Shown: positions 1-6,111 of the stretch, in pieces
Layout of the letters: every line of letters begins with the position of its first letter
How positions within the stretch are numbered: position 1 is the first letter of the stretch
Assembly: GCA_013153655.1 (NCBI GenBank)
Contig: JAADEB010000136.1
Span: forward strand, 1 to 12,118
Origin: Chlorobiota bacterium
GTDB taxonomy: Bacteria > Bacteroidota > Bacteroidia > Flavobacteriales > Flavobacteriaceae
Length of the DNA stretch: 12,118 nt
Direction of reading: 5' to 3'
Program-made: the position numbers and the translations under genes
Notes under the pieces: model-generated
Told to the model about the DNA's origin: nothing
Databases searched by the model: none
Seen by the model: only the letters and a program-made list of their open reading frames with translations

Positions 1-18
1 TTTTTTTGTTAAACCGTG

Positions 19-44
19 AAACCGATAAATCGTGCAATCGGTTT
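19..44 (+). terminator. Possible hairpin terminator of an upstream gene
   Basis: AAACCGAT (19-26) pairs perfectly with ATCGGTTT (37-44) across a 10-nt loop and is followed by ATTTTAG. The T-tract is short and the stem only moderately GC-rich, so this is a weak intrinsic-terminator candidate for a plus-strand gene ending before the window. It could equally be part of the GTTAAACCG repeat family that recurs at 6574-6600. Confidence 0.25.
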
Positions 45-195
45 ATTTTAGTGAAGGAATGAAAGAGTGAGGGAGGGAAGTAGATGTTGTTCTATGAAGA
101 ATGAACAATTTTGGTAGAGACGCGATTTATCGCGACTTAATCCCTAAAAAGTAAAAGTGCGCGAAGCGCAATCCCAAGTCCCAAATCCGGACGAA

Positions 196-289
196 AGAGA
201 TTCCTCACATTCGTTCGGAATGACAGGACGCGTTCCAAAAGCGGTAATAGACCAAAAGTGCGACTACTGTCATTTCGAGGGAAGCGACG
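196..289. repeat. Inverted pair of TGTCATTTCGAG-type intergenic repeats
   Basis: The left copy (196-225) reads AGAGATTCCTC... and ends in CGGAATGACA. The right copy (268-289) begins TGTCATTTCGAGGGAAGCGA in the opposite orientation. A third, more decayed piece may lie at 390-425 (GGATCCCTC ... CAATGACA). From memory, words of the form TGTCATTTCGAGCG...GAGAAATCT recur in spacers of many Bacteroidota genomes. Their function is unknown, and assignment to that family is by recognition rather than alignment. Confidence 0.5.
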
Positions 290-306
290 CTAGGAGCGGC
301 GCCGTG

Positions 307-321
307 TCCGCCTTAGGCGGG
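307..321. repeat. CCGCCTNAGGCGG palindrome, copy 1
   Basis: CCGCCTTAGGCGG (core 308-320) is a perfect 13-nt palindrome around the central base. The 21 bases from 300 to 320 match those at 6597-6617 except for the central base, so the repeat unit extends left of the palindrome (CGCCGTGT prefix). Confidence 0.6.
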
Positions 322-363
322 AGAAATATCATATATCAATCCACTGTAAGGAATAGAAATTCC

Positions 364-380
364 TTCCGCCTGAGGCGGAA
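364..380. repeat. CCGCCTNAGGCGG palindrome, copy 2
   Basis: TTCCGCCTGAGGCGGAA is a 17-nt palindrome. It overlaps the right arm of a second hairpin (AAGGAAT 348-354 with ATTCCTT 359-365), so the two structures are mutually exclusive in RNA. The left flank differs from copies 1 and 3. Confidence 0.6.
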
Positions 381-442
381 ACTACACTTCATTCGACCGA
401 AGGATCCCTCATAGGACAATGACATATCCCAAATCCACAAAA

Positions 443-510
443 AGCTAACGGCTAAAGGCTAATAGCTAACAGCTTGATATAGTTAAAGTTAAGGTTAAAG
501 TTAAGGTTAT
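443..510. repeat. Heptamer (RGCTAAN) and hexamer (RGTTAA) tandem arrays
   Basis: Positions 443-470 are four 7-nt units (AGCTAAC, GGCTAAA, GGCTAAT, AGCTAAC). Positions 481-510 are five 6-nt units (AGTTAA, AGTTAA, GGTTAA, AGTTAA, GGTTAT). The second array runs up to the stop codon of rpiB, whose last base is position 510. The two units share the core R-G-Y-T-A-A, suggesting related slippage-prone origins. Confidence 0.7.
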
Positions 511-965
511 TATTCCCCCTCTCCCACCGGAATTTTCTTGATCCTTCGTTCGTGGCGGCCGCCTTCGAAGGGAGTTTGGAGGAAGACTTTGACATATTCC
601 AGGGCTTGGTAGCGTGAGATGAAGCGGGCGGGCAGGCTAAGGATGTTGGCATCGTTGTGGAGGCGGGCCAGTTCCACCAATTCGCGCGACCAACAGAGGG
701 CGGCGCGTACGCCTTGGTGTTTGTTGGCCGTAATGGCGGCGCCGTTGCCACTGCCGCAAAGGATGATGCCGCGCCATACTTCACCGTTTTCCACGGCACG
801 GGCTACCGGATGGATATGATCGGGATAATCCACGCTGTCGGTGGTGTCCGTGCCGTAATTGATGACTTCGTAACCCATTTCGCGGAGCAGGTCCATGATA
901 TGAAATTTGTATTCGGTGCCGGCGTGGTCGTTGCCGATGGCTATTTTCTTGCGGTTGGCTTCCAT
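510..965 (-). CDS. rpiB: Ribose-5-phosphate isomerase B (RpiB/LacAB family)
   Basis: Interconverts ribulose 5-phosphate and ribose 5-phosphate in the cytoplasmic non-oxidative pentose phosphate pathway. The 151-residue product has the usual family length. Visible signatures are the N-terminal GNDHAG (11-16), YPDH (47-50), the CGSGNG loop with the likely catalytic Cys70, the RLHNDANIL segment with His103, and a C-terminal GGRHERRI (135-142) typical of the phosphate-binding end. The ATG at 965 is chosen because the longer in-frame extension to 1055 crosses the promoter at 1034-1004 and encodes unconserved sequence. The gene stands alone on the minus strand, divergent from the next genes. The family also includes allose-6-phosphate isomerases, which sequence alone does not exclude. 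Confidence 0.95.
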   Translation of the reverse strand: MEANRKKIAIGNDHAGTEYKFHIMDLLREMGYEVINYGTDTTDSVDYPDHIHPVARAVENGEVWRGIILCGSGNGAAITANKHQGVRAALCWSRELVELARLHNDANILSLPARFISRYQALEYVKVFLQTPFEGGRHERRIKKIPVGEGE

Positions 966-1003
966 TGTTGAAAAGTTTTGAAAATGTTGAAAACTTACGT
1001 TTC

Positions 1004-1034
1004 CAAAGATACGACAAGCCGCCGGAATGTGAAA
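1004..1034 (-). promoter_or_regulatory. rpiB promoter, Bacteroidota type
   Basis: On the minus strand a -33-like TTTC (1034-1031) is followed by exactly 19 nt and then TATCTTTG (1011-1004), matching the Bacteroidota -7 consensus TAnnTTTG. Transcription should start near 997, giving a leader of roughly 30 nt before the ATG at 965. The leader holds three copies of TTTTCAA and no Shine-Dalgarno. Confidence 0.7.
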
Positions 1035-1092
1035 TAAATTGTGGAAAAAAAACAAATAAAAGATTTGGAAATCCGCGGTAAATTTTTCATTA

Positions 1093-1112
1093 GGTTTTTT
1101 CCGGAAAAATCC
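1093..1112. repeat. Near-perfect 20-nt palindrome in the rpiB upstream spacer
   Basis: GG-T6-CCGG-A5-T-CC is palindromic over 20 bases except for one pair (1095/1110). The inner TTTTTCCGGAAAAA (1096-1109) is perfect. It lies about 60 bp upstream of the rpiB -33 element, in the 408-base spacer 966-1373 that otherwise holds promoters and AT-rich sequence. It could be an operator or a structural repeat; nothing here decides it. Confidence 0.35.
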
Positions 1113-1299
1113 AAGCCGGACAATGGTTTTTTTTCAACAAGGTTTTCCACGATCCCAACCAAAAATCCGGCTTTGACCTTCAAGCATTTAGACCGTAAAT
1201 CACCGTTTCAACAAGCTATTATAAACACCAAGGTTTATTTAAAATTAAAAAAAGAAAAGATATTTATGGTGGGGTGGGATGGAGTTTTTGGGAAATGGG

Positions 1300-1307
1300 T
1301 ATCTTTG
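1300..1307 (+). promoter_or_regulatory. Candidate -7 box for the 1374 gene
   Basis: TATCTTTG fits the TAnnTTTG -7 consensus about 65 nt before the ATG at 1374. No good TTTG lies at the expected 19-nt distance upstream, so this is a weaker call than the rpiB and miaB promoters. Confidence 0.35.
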
Positions 1308-1373
1308 TTAAAGATTATTACAAAATTTTGTTTTAAATTTTTTGCATATTTTTCAGTGATTAAAACAATACTT

Positions 1374-1682
1374 ATGGATACGGGAGATTTATCAAATGAA
1401 ACATACCGGGCTATTCTTAGTGAAGCCGAGTCTTTTAATCATGATTTGACGTTACAATTCGGGGTACTTTCCGGAAGTTGTAAAAACGAGGAAGAATTTA
1501 TTGAAAAATCCATAGAACTTATTGAAGAAATGAAATCATATAATGAATGCGATTTGATGGATATGTTCTTTGGTAATCCTCCGGAAAAGAAAGAATTTCT
1601 TAAAGTACTTGAAACTATTTTAGACAACATAGAAGAAGTAAAAAAAATACCTCCACATAAAAGAACTTATTTTTATGAATAA
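1374..1682 (+). CDS. Small acidic hypothetical protein, AT-rich gene
   Basis: Encodes 102 residues, acidic and probably mostly helical, with no signal peptide or membrane segment. Distinct stretches are FNHDLTLQFG (21-30), a Glu/Lys-rich helix (38-55), FFGNPP (65-70) and NIEEVKKIPP (85-94). I have an impression of similar short Bacteroidota proteins but know of no function. The frame stays open back to 1041, but that extension has no sensible start and covers the candidate promoter and AT-rich spacer, so the ATG at 1374 is preferred. A hand count of 1381-1620 gives 79 G+C in 240 bases (33%), against 36 in 60 at 2701-2760 inside miaB. This suggests transfer or relaxed composition. It ends about 40 nt before the next gene and may be separately transcribed. 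Confidence 0.7.
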   Translation: MDTGDLSNETYRAILSEAESFNHDLTLQFGVLSGSCKNEEEFIEKSIELIEEMKSYNECDLMDMFFGNPPEKKEFLKVLETILDNIEEVKKIPPHKRTYFYE

Positions 1683-1703
1683 AGTATATTTTTTTTATAT
1701 TTG
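1673..1703 (+). promoter_or_regulatory. Candidate promoter of the 1724 membrane-protein gene
   Basis: TATATTTG (1696-1703) matches TAnnTTTG. The -33 position 19 nt upstream holds only TTAT (1673-1676) within TTTTATG. Transcription would start near 1710, about 14 nt before the ATG. The -33 region lies inside the last codons of the preceding gene. Confidence 0.5.
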
Positions 1704-1723
1704 TCTAACAAAATTCAAGCCTT

Positions 1724-2017
1724 ATGGAATCCAACAAACTCCGGTTTTACGCGGATTTGGCCGTTAAGGGTATCGCCGCAGCCTTAATAGCTTGGTTTCT
1801 GGTGAATTTTATCGCTTTTTTGGGTGCCTGGATGCAAGTGAGGCCGGAAGGAAGCTGGAAAGTGGCCTACAAAAGTTTTCAATTCTACGTAAACGACCGG
1901 CCGGTGGGTTTTGATTTCCATTCGGCGCGTAAGCTGATGCTGATTGTCTTTTTGGCCACCTTCCTCTATGAATACGACCGCGAACGCAGGAAAGCCAAAA
2001 AAAGCAACCCGGTCTGA
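1724..2017 (+). CDS. Small two-helix membrane protein, unknown function
   Basis: Encodes 97 residues. Two hydrophobic segments are visible, about 13-36 (AVKGIAAALIAWFLVNFIAF region) and 69-84 (RKLMLIVFLATFLYEY region). They are separated by a polar, aromatic-rich loop of about 30 residues (SWKVAYKSFQFYV), and the tail is basic (DRERRKAKK). The basic tail after the second helix suggests that both ends face the cytoplasm, by the positive-inside rule. I do not recognise a family. It is probably transcribed alone from the TATATTTG promoter, and is separated from miaB by a spacer carrying the miaB promoter. Confidence 0.75.
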   Translation: MESNKLRFYADLAVKGIAAALIAWFLVNFIAFLGAWMQVRPEGSWKVAYKSFQFYVNDRPVGFDFHSARKLMLIVFLATFLYEYDRERRKAKKSNPV

Positions 2018-2126
2018 GATAACAAAGGACGTCTAATCCCGATTTGATTTTTTACGCTTCCGTAGTGGTGGCGAAAAGCTTGTTTTGTAAACCCGCAAAG
2101 GATATCTGTTTCGGCCGTTCTGTCAT

Positions 2127-2157
2127 TTTGTCAGTAGGATTTATTTCTCTACCTTTG
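2127..2157 (+). promoter_or_regulatory. miaB operon promoter, full consensus match
   Basis: TTTG (2127-2130), exactly 19 nt, then TACCTTTG (2150-2157): a complete match to the Bacteroidota -33 TTTG / -7 TAnnTTTG promoter. Transcription should begin near 2164, about 12 nt before the ATG at 2176. It rules out the longer reading of miaB from a TTG at 2044 and probably drives the block through secG. Confidence 0.8.
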
Positions 2158-2175
2158 TGGGACGAAATCTTGTGT

Positions 2176-3597
2176 ATGAATCAAAGCCGGCTCCAAAAAA
2201 TTCCCGTCCGTAAGCGAAAAAACCAATTCAACCATTCGGTGTATATCGAAACCTACGGTTGCCAAATGAACGCCAACGATAGCGAAATTGTGGCCTCCAT
2301 ACTCGAAGGCCAAGGTTATGCCGTGACGGACAATCCCATGGATGCCGACCTGATTTTGCTCAACACTTGCGCCGTACGCGACAAAGCCGAACAAACCGTA
2401 CGGAACCGCCTCCAACATTTCAAAGGTCTCAAACGCCGCCGGCCGGACCTGAAAGTGGGTCTTATCGGATGCATGGCCGAGCGCTTGAAAGACCGTCTGC
2501 TGGAAGAGGAAAAACTGGTGGATATGGTGGCCGGTCCTGACAGCTATCGCGACTTGCCGCGCCTGCTGGAAGAACTGAAAGACGGCCGCAAAGCCATCAA
2601 CGTGCTGCTGAGCCTGGAAGAAACCTACGACGACATCCCGCCGGTGCGCATCAATTCCAACGGCATTTCGGCCTTTGTGTCCATTACGCGCGGCTGCGAC
2701 AATATGTGCACCTTCTGCGTGGTGCCGTTTACGCGCGGACGCGAGCGAAGCCGTAATCCCGAAACCATTATGAACGAAATCCGGGATTTGCAACAACAGG
2801 GTTTCAAGGAAGTTACCCTCTTGGGTCAAAATGTGGATTCGTACCTGTGGTACGGAGGCGGACCCAAGAAGGATTTTGCCAAGCAACCCGAAGACGTCCG
2901 TCGCCGGGCCGTGGATTTTGCACAATTGCTCGACCGCGTGGCCGGAGCATTTCCCGGTATGCGTATTCGCTTTACCACCTCCAATCCGCAGGACATGACC
3001 CGCGAGGTGATTGCCGTAATGAAAAAACATCCCAACATCGGCCGGCAAATTCACCTGCCGTTCCAATCCGGCTCCAACCGCATCCTCAAACTGATGAACC
3101 GCCGGTATACGCGGGAAGAATACTTGGATTTGATCGACTTTATCCGCCGGGAAATTCCCGACATCTCGCTTTCGCACGACATCATCGCCGGCTTTCCCAC
3201 CGAAACCGAAGACGACCACCGCGACACCCTTTCGCTCATGGAGGCCGTCCGTTTCGACTACGGATTTATGTTTGCCTACTCCGAACGTCCGGGAACGGCG
3301 GCGGCCAAGCGCCTGAGAGACGATGTGCCGCGAGGCGTGAAAATCAAGCGCCTGAACGAAATCATCGCCTTGCAGCAACGCCACAGCCGCGAGCGTATGC
3401 AAGCCTTCGTAGGCGGAGAATCCGAAGTGCTCGTGGAAGGACCCTCCAAGAAAAACAAAGACGAATGGATGGGGCGCAACCTGCAAAATGCCGTGGTAGT
3501 GTTTCCCGCCACCGGCCGTGAAAAACCCGGTGATTTTGTCCGGGTGCGTATCACCGGAGCCACAAGCGCCACCCTGCGCGGCGAACGTGTGGATTAA
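2176..3597 (+). CDS. miaB: tRNA-2-methylthio-N6-dimethylallyladenosine synthase MiaB
   Basis: Radical-SAM methylthiotransferase that converts i6A37 to ms2i6A37 in tRNAs reading codons that begin with U. The product has 473 residues. The N-terminal UPF0004 domain carries the auxiliary cluster cysteines Cys29 (ETYGCQMN), Cys65 (NTCAVRDKA) and Cys99 (GCMAERLK). The radical-SAM motif CxxxCxxC is at 174, 178 and 181 (RGCDNMCTFCVVPFTRGRERSR). A TRAM domain occupies about the last 65 residues. The insert after GQNVDSY (WYGGGPKKDF, about 10 to 30 residues more than in enterobacterial MiaB) is a Bacteroidota trait as I recall it. The ATG at 2176 sits about 12 nt after the predicted transcript start. 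First gene of the block; 28 nt separate it from the activator gene. Confidence 0.95.
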   Translation: MNQSRLQKIPVRKRKNQFNHSVYIETYGCQMNANDSEIVASILEGQGYAVTDNPMDADLILLNTCAVRDKAEQTVRNRLQHFKGLKRRRPDLKVGLIGCMAERLKDRLLEEEKLVDMVAGPDSYRDLPRLLEELKDGRKAINVLLSLEETYDDIPPVRINSNGISAFVSITRGCDNMCTFCVVPFTRGRERSRNPETIMNEIRDLQQQGFKEVTLLGQNVDSYLWYGGGPKKDFAKQPEDVRRRAVDFAQLLDRVAGAFPGMRIRFTTSNPQDMTREVIAVMKKHPNIGRQIHLPFQSGSNRILKLMNRRYTREEYLDLIDFIRREIPDISLSHDIIAGFPTETEDDHRDTLSLMEAVRFDYGFMFAYSERPGTAAAKRLRDDVPRGVKIKRLNEIIALQQRHSRERMQAFVGGESEVLVEGPSKKNKDEWMGRNLQNAVVVFPATGREKPGDFVRVRITGATSATLRGERVD

Positions 3598-3625
3598 TTA
3601 AATATAAAATTTCTTAAAGCGAATT

Positions 3626-4828
3626 ATGGATATACAAGCAATAAAACAACGCTTCGGCATCATCGGCAAATCGCCGAAACTGGAACAAGCCATCCGCCGC
3701 GCCGTACGCGTGGCACCCACGGACATCACCGTGTTGGTGTCGGGAGAGAGCGGAACGGGTAAGGAAACCATTCCCAAAATCATTCACCATTTTTCGGCGC
3801 GCAAACACGGTCCGTACTTTGCCATCAACTGCGGCGCCATTCCCGAAGGCACCATCGACAGCGAATTGTTCGGACACGAAAAAGGTTCGTTTACCGGAGC
3901 GGTGAGTTCGCGCAAAGGTTATTTCGAAGTGGCCAACAAAGGCACCCTTTTCCTCGACGAAGTGGGTGAATTGCCTTTGACCACGCAGGTAAGGCTCCTG
4001 CGGGTGCTGGAAAACGGCGAATACATCAAGGTGGGTTCGTCGAAAGTGGAAAAAACCGATGTGCGCATCGTGGCGGCCACCAACAAAAACCTGTTGAAAT
4101 TGGTGGAAGAAGGCAAATTTCGCGAAGACCTGTATTTTCGCCTGGCCACAGTACAAATCGAGTTGCCGCCGCTGCGCGAACGAGGAGAGGATGTGATCCT
4201 GCTTTTCCGAAAATTCGCTTCGGATTTTGCACACAAGTACCGCGTGCCGGCCATACGCCTTACGCCGGAAGCCGAACAAATGCTTATGCAATACCATTGG
4301 CCGGGAAACATTCGCGAGTTGCGCAACATCGTGGAACAAATCTCCGTCCTGGAAGAAGAGCGCCGCATCACACCGGACATTTTGCGTAAATATTTGAAAT
4401 CCTATCAGTTGAACCTGCCGGGACTGGTGGCCGGCGAAAGCTCGCGATACGATTTCGGTAAGGACCGGGAATTGATTTTCAAGCTTTTGTTTGAAATGAA
4501 AAAAGAAATCGACCAATTGAAAGTGGTGACCCAAGAGCTGATGAACCGCCATCCGGCCATGCTTACCCAAGTGGCGCAAACCAACCAAGTGCCGGCGGCT
4601 TACCATATTTATAATCCCACACCGGCCAATGACATCGTCATCGAACAAAAACCCGAGGATCCGCCGCAGGAACCCAAGGAGGAAAACCTCTCGCTGGAAG
4701 AAAAAGAAAAGGAATTGATCCGAAAAGCCTTGAAAAAACACAACGGACGACGCAAATTGGCCGCCAAGGAATTGGGTATATCGGAACGAACTTTATACAG
4801 AAAAATCAAACAATACGACATACAGTGA
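3626..4828 (+). CDS. Sigma-54-type AAA+ transcriptional activator with Fis HTH, no sensor domain
   Basis: A 400-residue bacterial enhancer-binding protein that would use ATP to open sigma-54 (RpoN) promoters. The AAA+ domain begins almost at the N-terminus, with no receiver, GAF or PAS domain ahead of it. Motifs: Walker A GESGTGKE (40-47), the sigma-54 contact loop GSFTGA (87-92), Walker B TLFLDE (107-112), sensor I VAATN (149-153), arginine-finger region FREDLYFRL (165-173) and sensor II GNIRELRN (227-234). A linker with a Lys/Glu-rich helix (about 280-310) and a Pro/Glu-rich stretch (330-355) leads to a Fis-type helix-turn-helix (about 374-397). The contact loop has Ser where GAFTGA is usual. 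A regulator of this type between miaB and lptE is a recurring Bacteroidota arrangement from memory; targets are unknown. Confidence 0.9.
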   Translation: MDIQAIKQRFGIIGKSPKLEQAIRRAVRVAPTDITVLVSGESGTGKETIPKIIHHFSARKHGPYFAINCGAIPEGTIDSELFGHEKGSFTGAVSSRKGYFEVANKGTLFLDEVGELPLTTQVRLLRVLENGEYIKVGSSKVEKTDVRIVAATNKNLLKLVEEGKFREDLYFRLATVQIELPPLRERGEDVILLFRKFASDFAHKYRVPAIRLTPEAEQMLMQYHWPGNIRELRNIVEQISVLEEERRITPDILRKYLKSYQLNLPGLVAGESSRYDFGKDRELIFKLLFEMKKEIDQLKVVTQELMNRHPAMLTQVAQTNQVPAAYHIYNPTPANDIVIEQKPEDPPQEPKEENLSLEEKEKELIRKALKKHNGRRKLAAKELGISERTLYRKIKQYDIQ

Positions 4829-5319
4829 AACGAATTCTCACATACGGTCTTCTCATTTTGTTGATACAAGCATGCGGCATTTATTCTTTTTCCGGCGTGA
4901 ATATCCAACCGGATGTCAAGACCTTTACCGTGCTGCCGTTCGACAACACGGCCTCCCTGGTCATTCCCGGTTTTGCGGACGAATTTCGCCTGGCATTGAC
5001 CGATAAAATCCAACAAATGACCAACCTGGATTATGCCGACGACGGCGACCTGGTGTATGCCGGCACCATTACGGAGTACAATATTTCGCCGGCCGCCGGA
5101 ACCGCCGACCAACAAGCGGCCTTAAACCGCCTGACCGTGCGCGTGAAAATCGATTTTACCAACAAAAAACATCCCGACGACAACATGAGCAAAACCTATT
5201 CCTACTACTACGATTTTCCGGCCGACAAACTCATCGACGACGTAAAGGCCGAAGCGCACGAAGTGATCATGGAACAAATCACACGGGATATTTTCAACGA
5301 CACTTTGGCCAAATGGTAG
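4825..5319 (+). CDS. lptE: LptE-like LPS-assembly lipoprotein
   Basis: Outer-membrane lipoprotein that would plug and assist LptD in inserting lipopolysaccharide into the outer leaflet. It has 164 residues, normal for the family. A short basic and hydrophobic signal (1-16) ends in IQAC, placing the lipidated cysteine at 17; Gln at -2 is slightly off the usual lipobox. Next come the Bacteroidota-type CGIYSFSG (17-24) and a TFTVLPFDN strand (33-41), followed by alternating strands and a C-terminal helix (DDVKAEAHEVIMEQITRDIF region). The start is GTG at 4825, whose GTGA overlaps the TGA stop of the activator gene by 4 bases, implying translational coupling. Its 3' end overlaps the next gene by 7 bases. 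Confidence 0.87.
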   Translation: MKRILTYGLLILLIQACGIYSFSGVNIQPDVKTFTVLPFDNTASLVIPGFADEFRLALTDKIQQMTNLDYADDGDLVYAGTITEYNISPAAGTADQQAALNRLTVRVKIDFTNKKHPDDNMSKTYSYYYDFPADKLIDDVKAEAHEVIMEQITRDIFNDTLAKW

Positions 5320-6101
5320 AACGGATGACCAAGGAACGCCTCATACAAATCCTGGAAAATCCCTTGCGCATCAAGGCCGGAGAAGAAAGGGAAATCCTCC
5401 GCATCCTGGACGAATATCCCTATTTCCAAAGCCTGCGCACCCATTTGCTGATTTACTACAAACACCACGACCCGGTTCGCTACCAAAACGAGCTGAGCAT
5501 CACCGCCGCACACACCGCCGACCGCGGCCACCTGCGCCAATACCTGGAACGGGAATGGCCGGATCCCGAAGCGGAAATCCTCCTGCCGCAAGAACCGGAG
5601 ACGGAGGCAAAGGCCGAACCCGGAACGGAACAGACGGCCGAACAAGTAATCGAAAAAACCGCTTCACCGCATATTTCCACGCCGCCGGCCGCCGGAAAGG
5701 ACGAAAAAACCGAATCGGCCGCAGCGTCGCCACCGGAAGCTTCGGCCAAGCTTTCCTACATCGAATGGGTAAAGCGCCTGTCCGGCCAATCTGTGACGCC
5801 GCCACCGGCCGCACCCGACGATCCCAAGCAACGCAAACGCCAACTCATCGACCGGTTCCTGAGCCGTCAACCCAAAATTCGTCCGCGCAAGGACGCCGTG
5901 GTGTCCACACCTGCCGAAGCCTTGGAAAGCGTGCGCGAGGATCAATGGTTGATGACCGAAACCCTGGCACAATTGTATGTAAAACAAAAAAAATACGATA
6001 AAGCCTTGAAGGCCTATGAAATTTTGATGTTGAAATATCCAAAAAAAAATCGTTATTTTGCGGCACGAATGGCAGAGATCAAAAATTTGTTAAACGAATA
6101 A
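5313..6101 (+). CDS. Conserved-type protein of unknown function with TPR-like C-terminus
   Basis: Encodes 262 residues. The N-terminal helical part (1-85) includes EILRILDEYPYFQSL. A low-complexity Glu/Ala/Pro linker covers about 86-147. SYIEWVKRLSG (148-158) and a basic LIDRFLSRQPKIRP (178-191) follow, then a C-terminal unit resembling one tetratricopeptide repeat (ETLAQLYVKQKKYDKALKAYEILMLKYP, 216-243, plus a closing helix). No signal peptide or membrane helix is seen, so it is probably cytoplasmic. I recall similar proteins between lptE and secG in Bacteroidota but know no function. The ATG at 5313 overlaps lptE by 7 nt; a second ATG at 5325 (residue 5) would avoid the overlap and is nearly as good. 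It is followed 10 nt later by secG. Confidence 0.85.
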   Translation: MVERMTKERLIQILENPLRIKAGEEREILRILDEYPYFQSLRTHLLIYYKHHDPVRYQNELSITAAHTADRGHLRQYLEREWPDPEAEILLPQEPETEAKAEPGTEQTAEQVIEKTASPHISTPPAAGKDEKTESAAASPPEASAKLSYIEWVKRLSGQSVTPPPAAPDDPKQRKRQLIDRFLSRQPKIRPRKDAVVSTPAEALESVREDQWLMTETLAQLYVKQKKYDKALKAYEILMLKYPKKNRYFAARMAEIKNLLNE

Positions 6102-6111
6102 ACAGACAGTT

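Larger units (their letters stand above)
1..509. other. Gene-free repeat mosaic downstream of rpiB
   Basis: About 500 bases without a credible gene. The stretch is built of short repeated or palindromic pieces: a GTTAAACCG-type start (1-24), a hairpin (19-44), a CGCGAT-TT-ATCGCG palindrome (121-134), a TGCGC-GAA-GCGCA hairpin (158-170), CCCAAATCC-like words (172-188 and 428-437), an inverted pair of TGTCATTTCGAG-type elements (196-289), two CCGCCTNAGGCGG palindromes (307-321 and 364-380), an AAGGAAT-AGAA-ATTCCTT hairpin (348-365) and two tandem arrays (443-470 and 481-510). The open frame at 157-414 runs through these repeats and looks non-coding. Such repeat-rich spacers are common in Bacteroidota. 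Confidence 0.75.

Noticed and set aside
157..414. 85-codon plus-strand open frame
   Set aside because: It runs through the inverted repeat elements and palindromes, starts at a non-ATG codon in a hairpin, and has no promoter or recognisable protein features.
443..510. CRISPR-like array
   Set aside because: Units are 6-7 nt with no spacers, so this is simple tandem repetition and not CRISPR.
1041..1373. N-terminal extension of the 1374 gene
   Set aside because: It would begin at a TTG next to the rpiB promoter and encode unstructured Lys/Phe-rich sequence across the AT-rich spacer and a -7 box.
2044..2175. 44-residue N-terminal extension of MiaB
   Set aside because: It contains the full-consensus promoter, so it would not be transcribed in the main mRNA, and is not like MiaB N-termini.
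2149..3486. 445-codon minus-strand frame opposite miaB
   Set aside because: It is a shadow of a real gene created by codon bias; the product is His/Phe/Gln-rich with no motif. The same applies to the long minus frames at 3614-4741 and 6981-9071.
2847..3521. 224-codon plus-strand frame overlapping miaB
   Set aside because: It is an alternate-frame shadow rich in Arg and Pro, and miaB is fully supported in the other frame.
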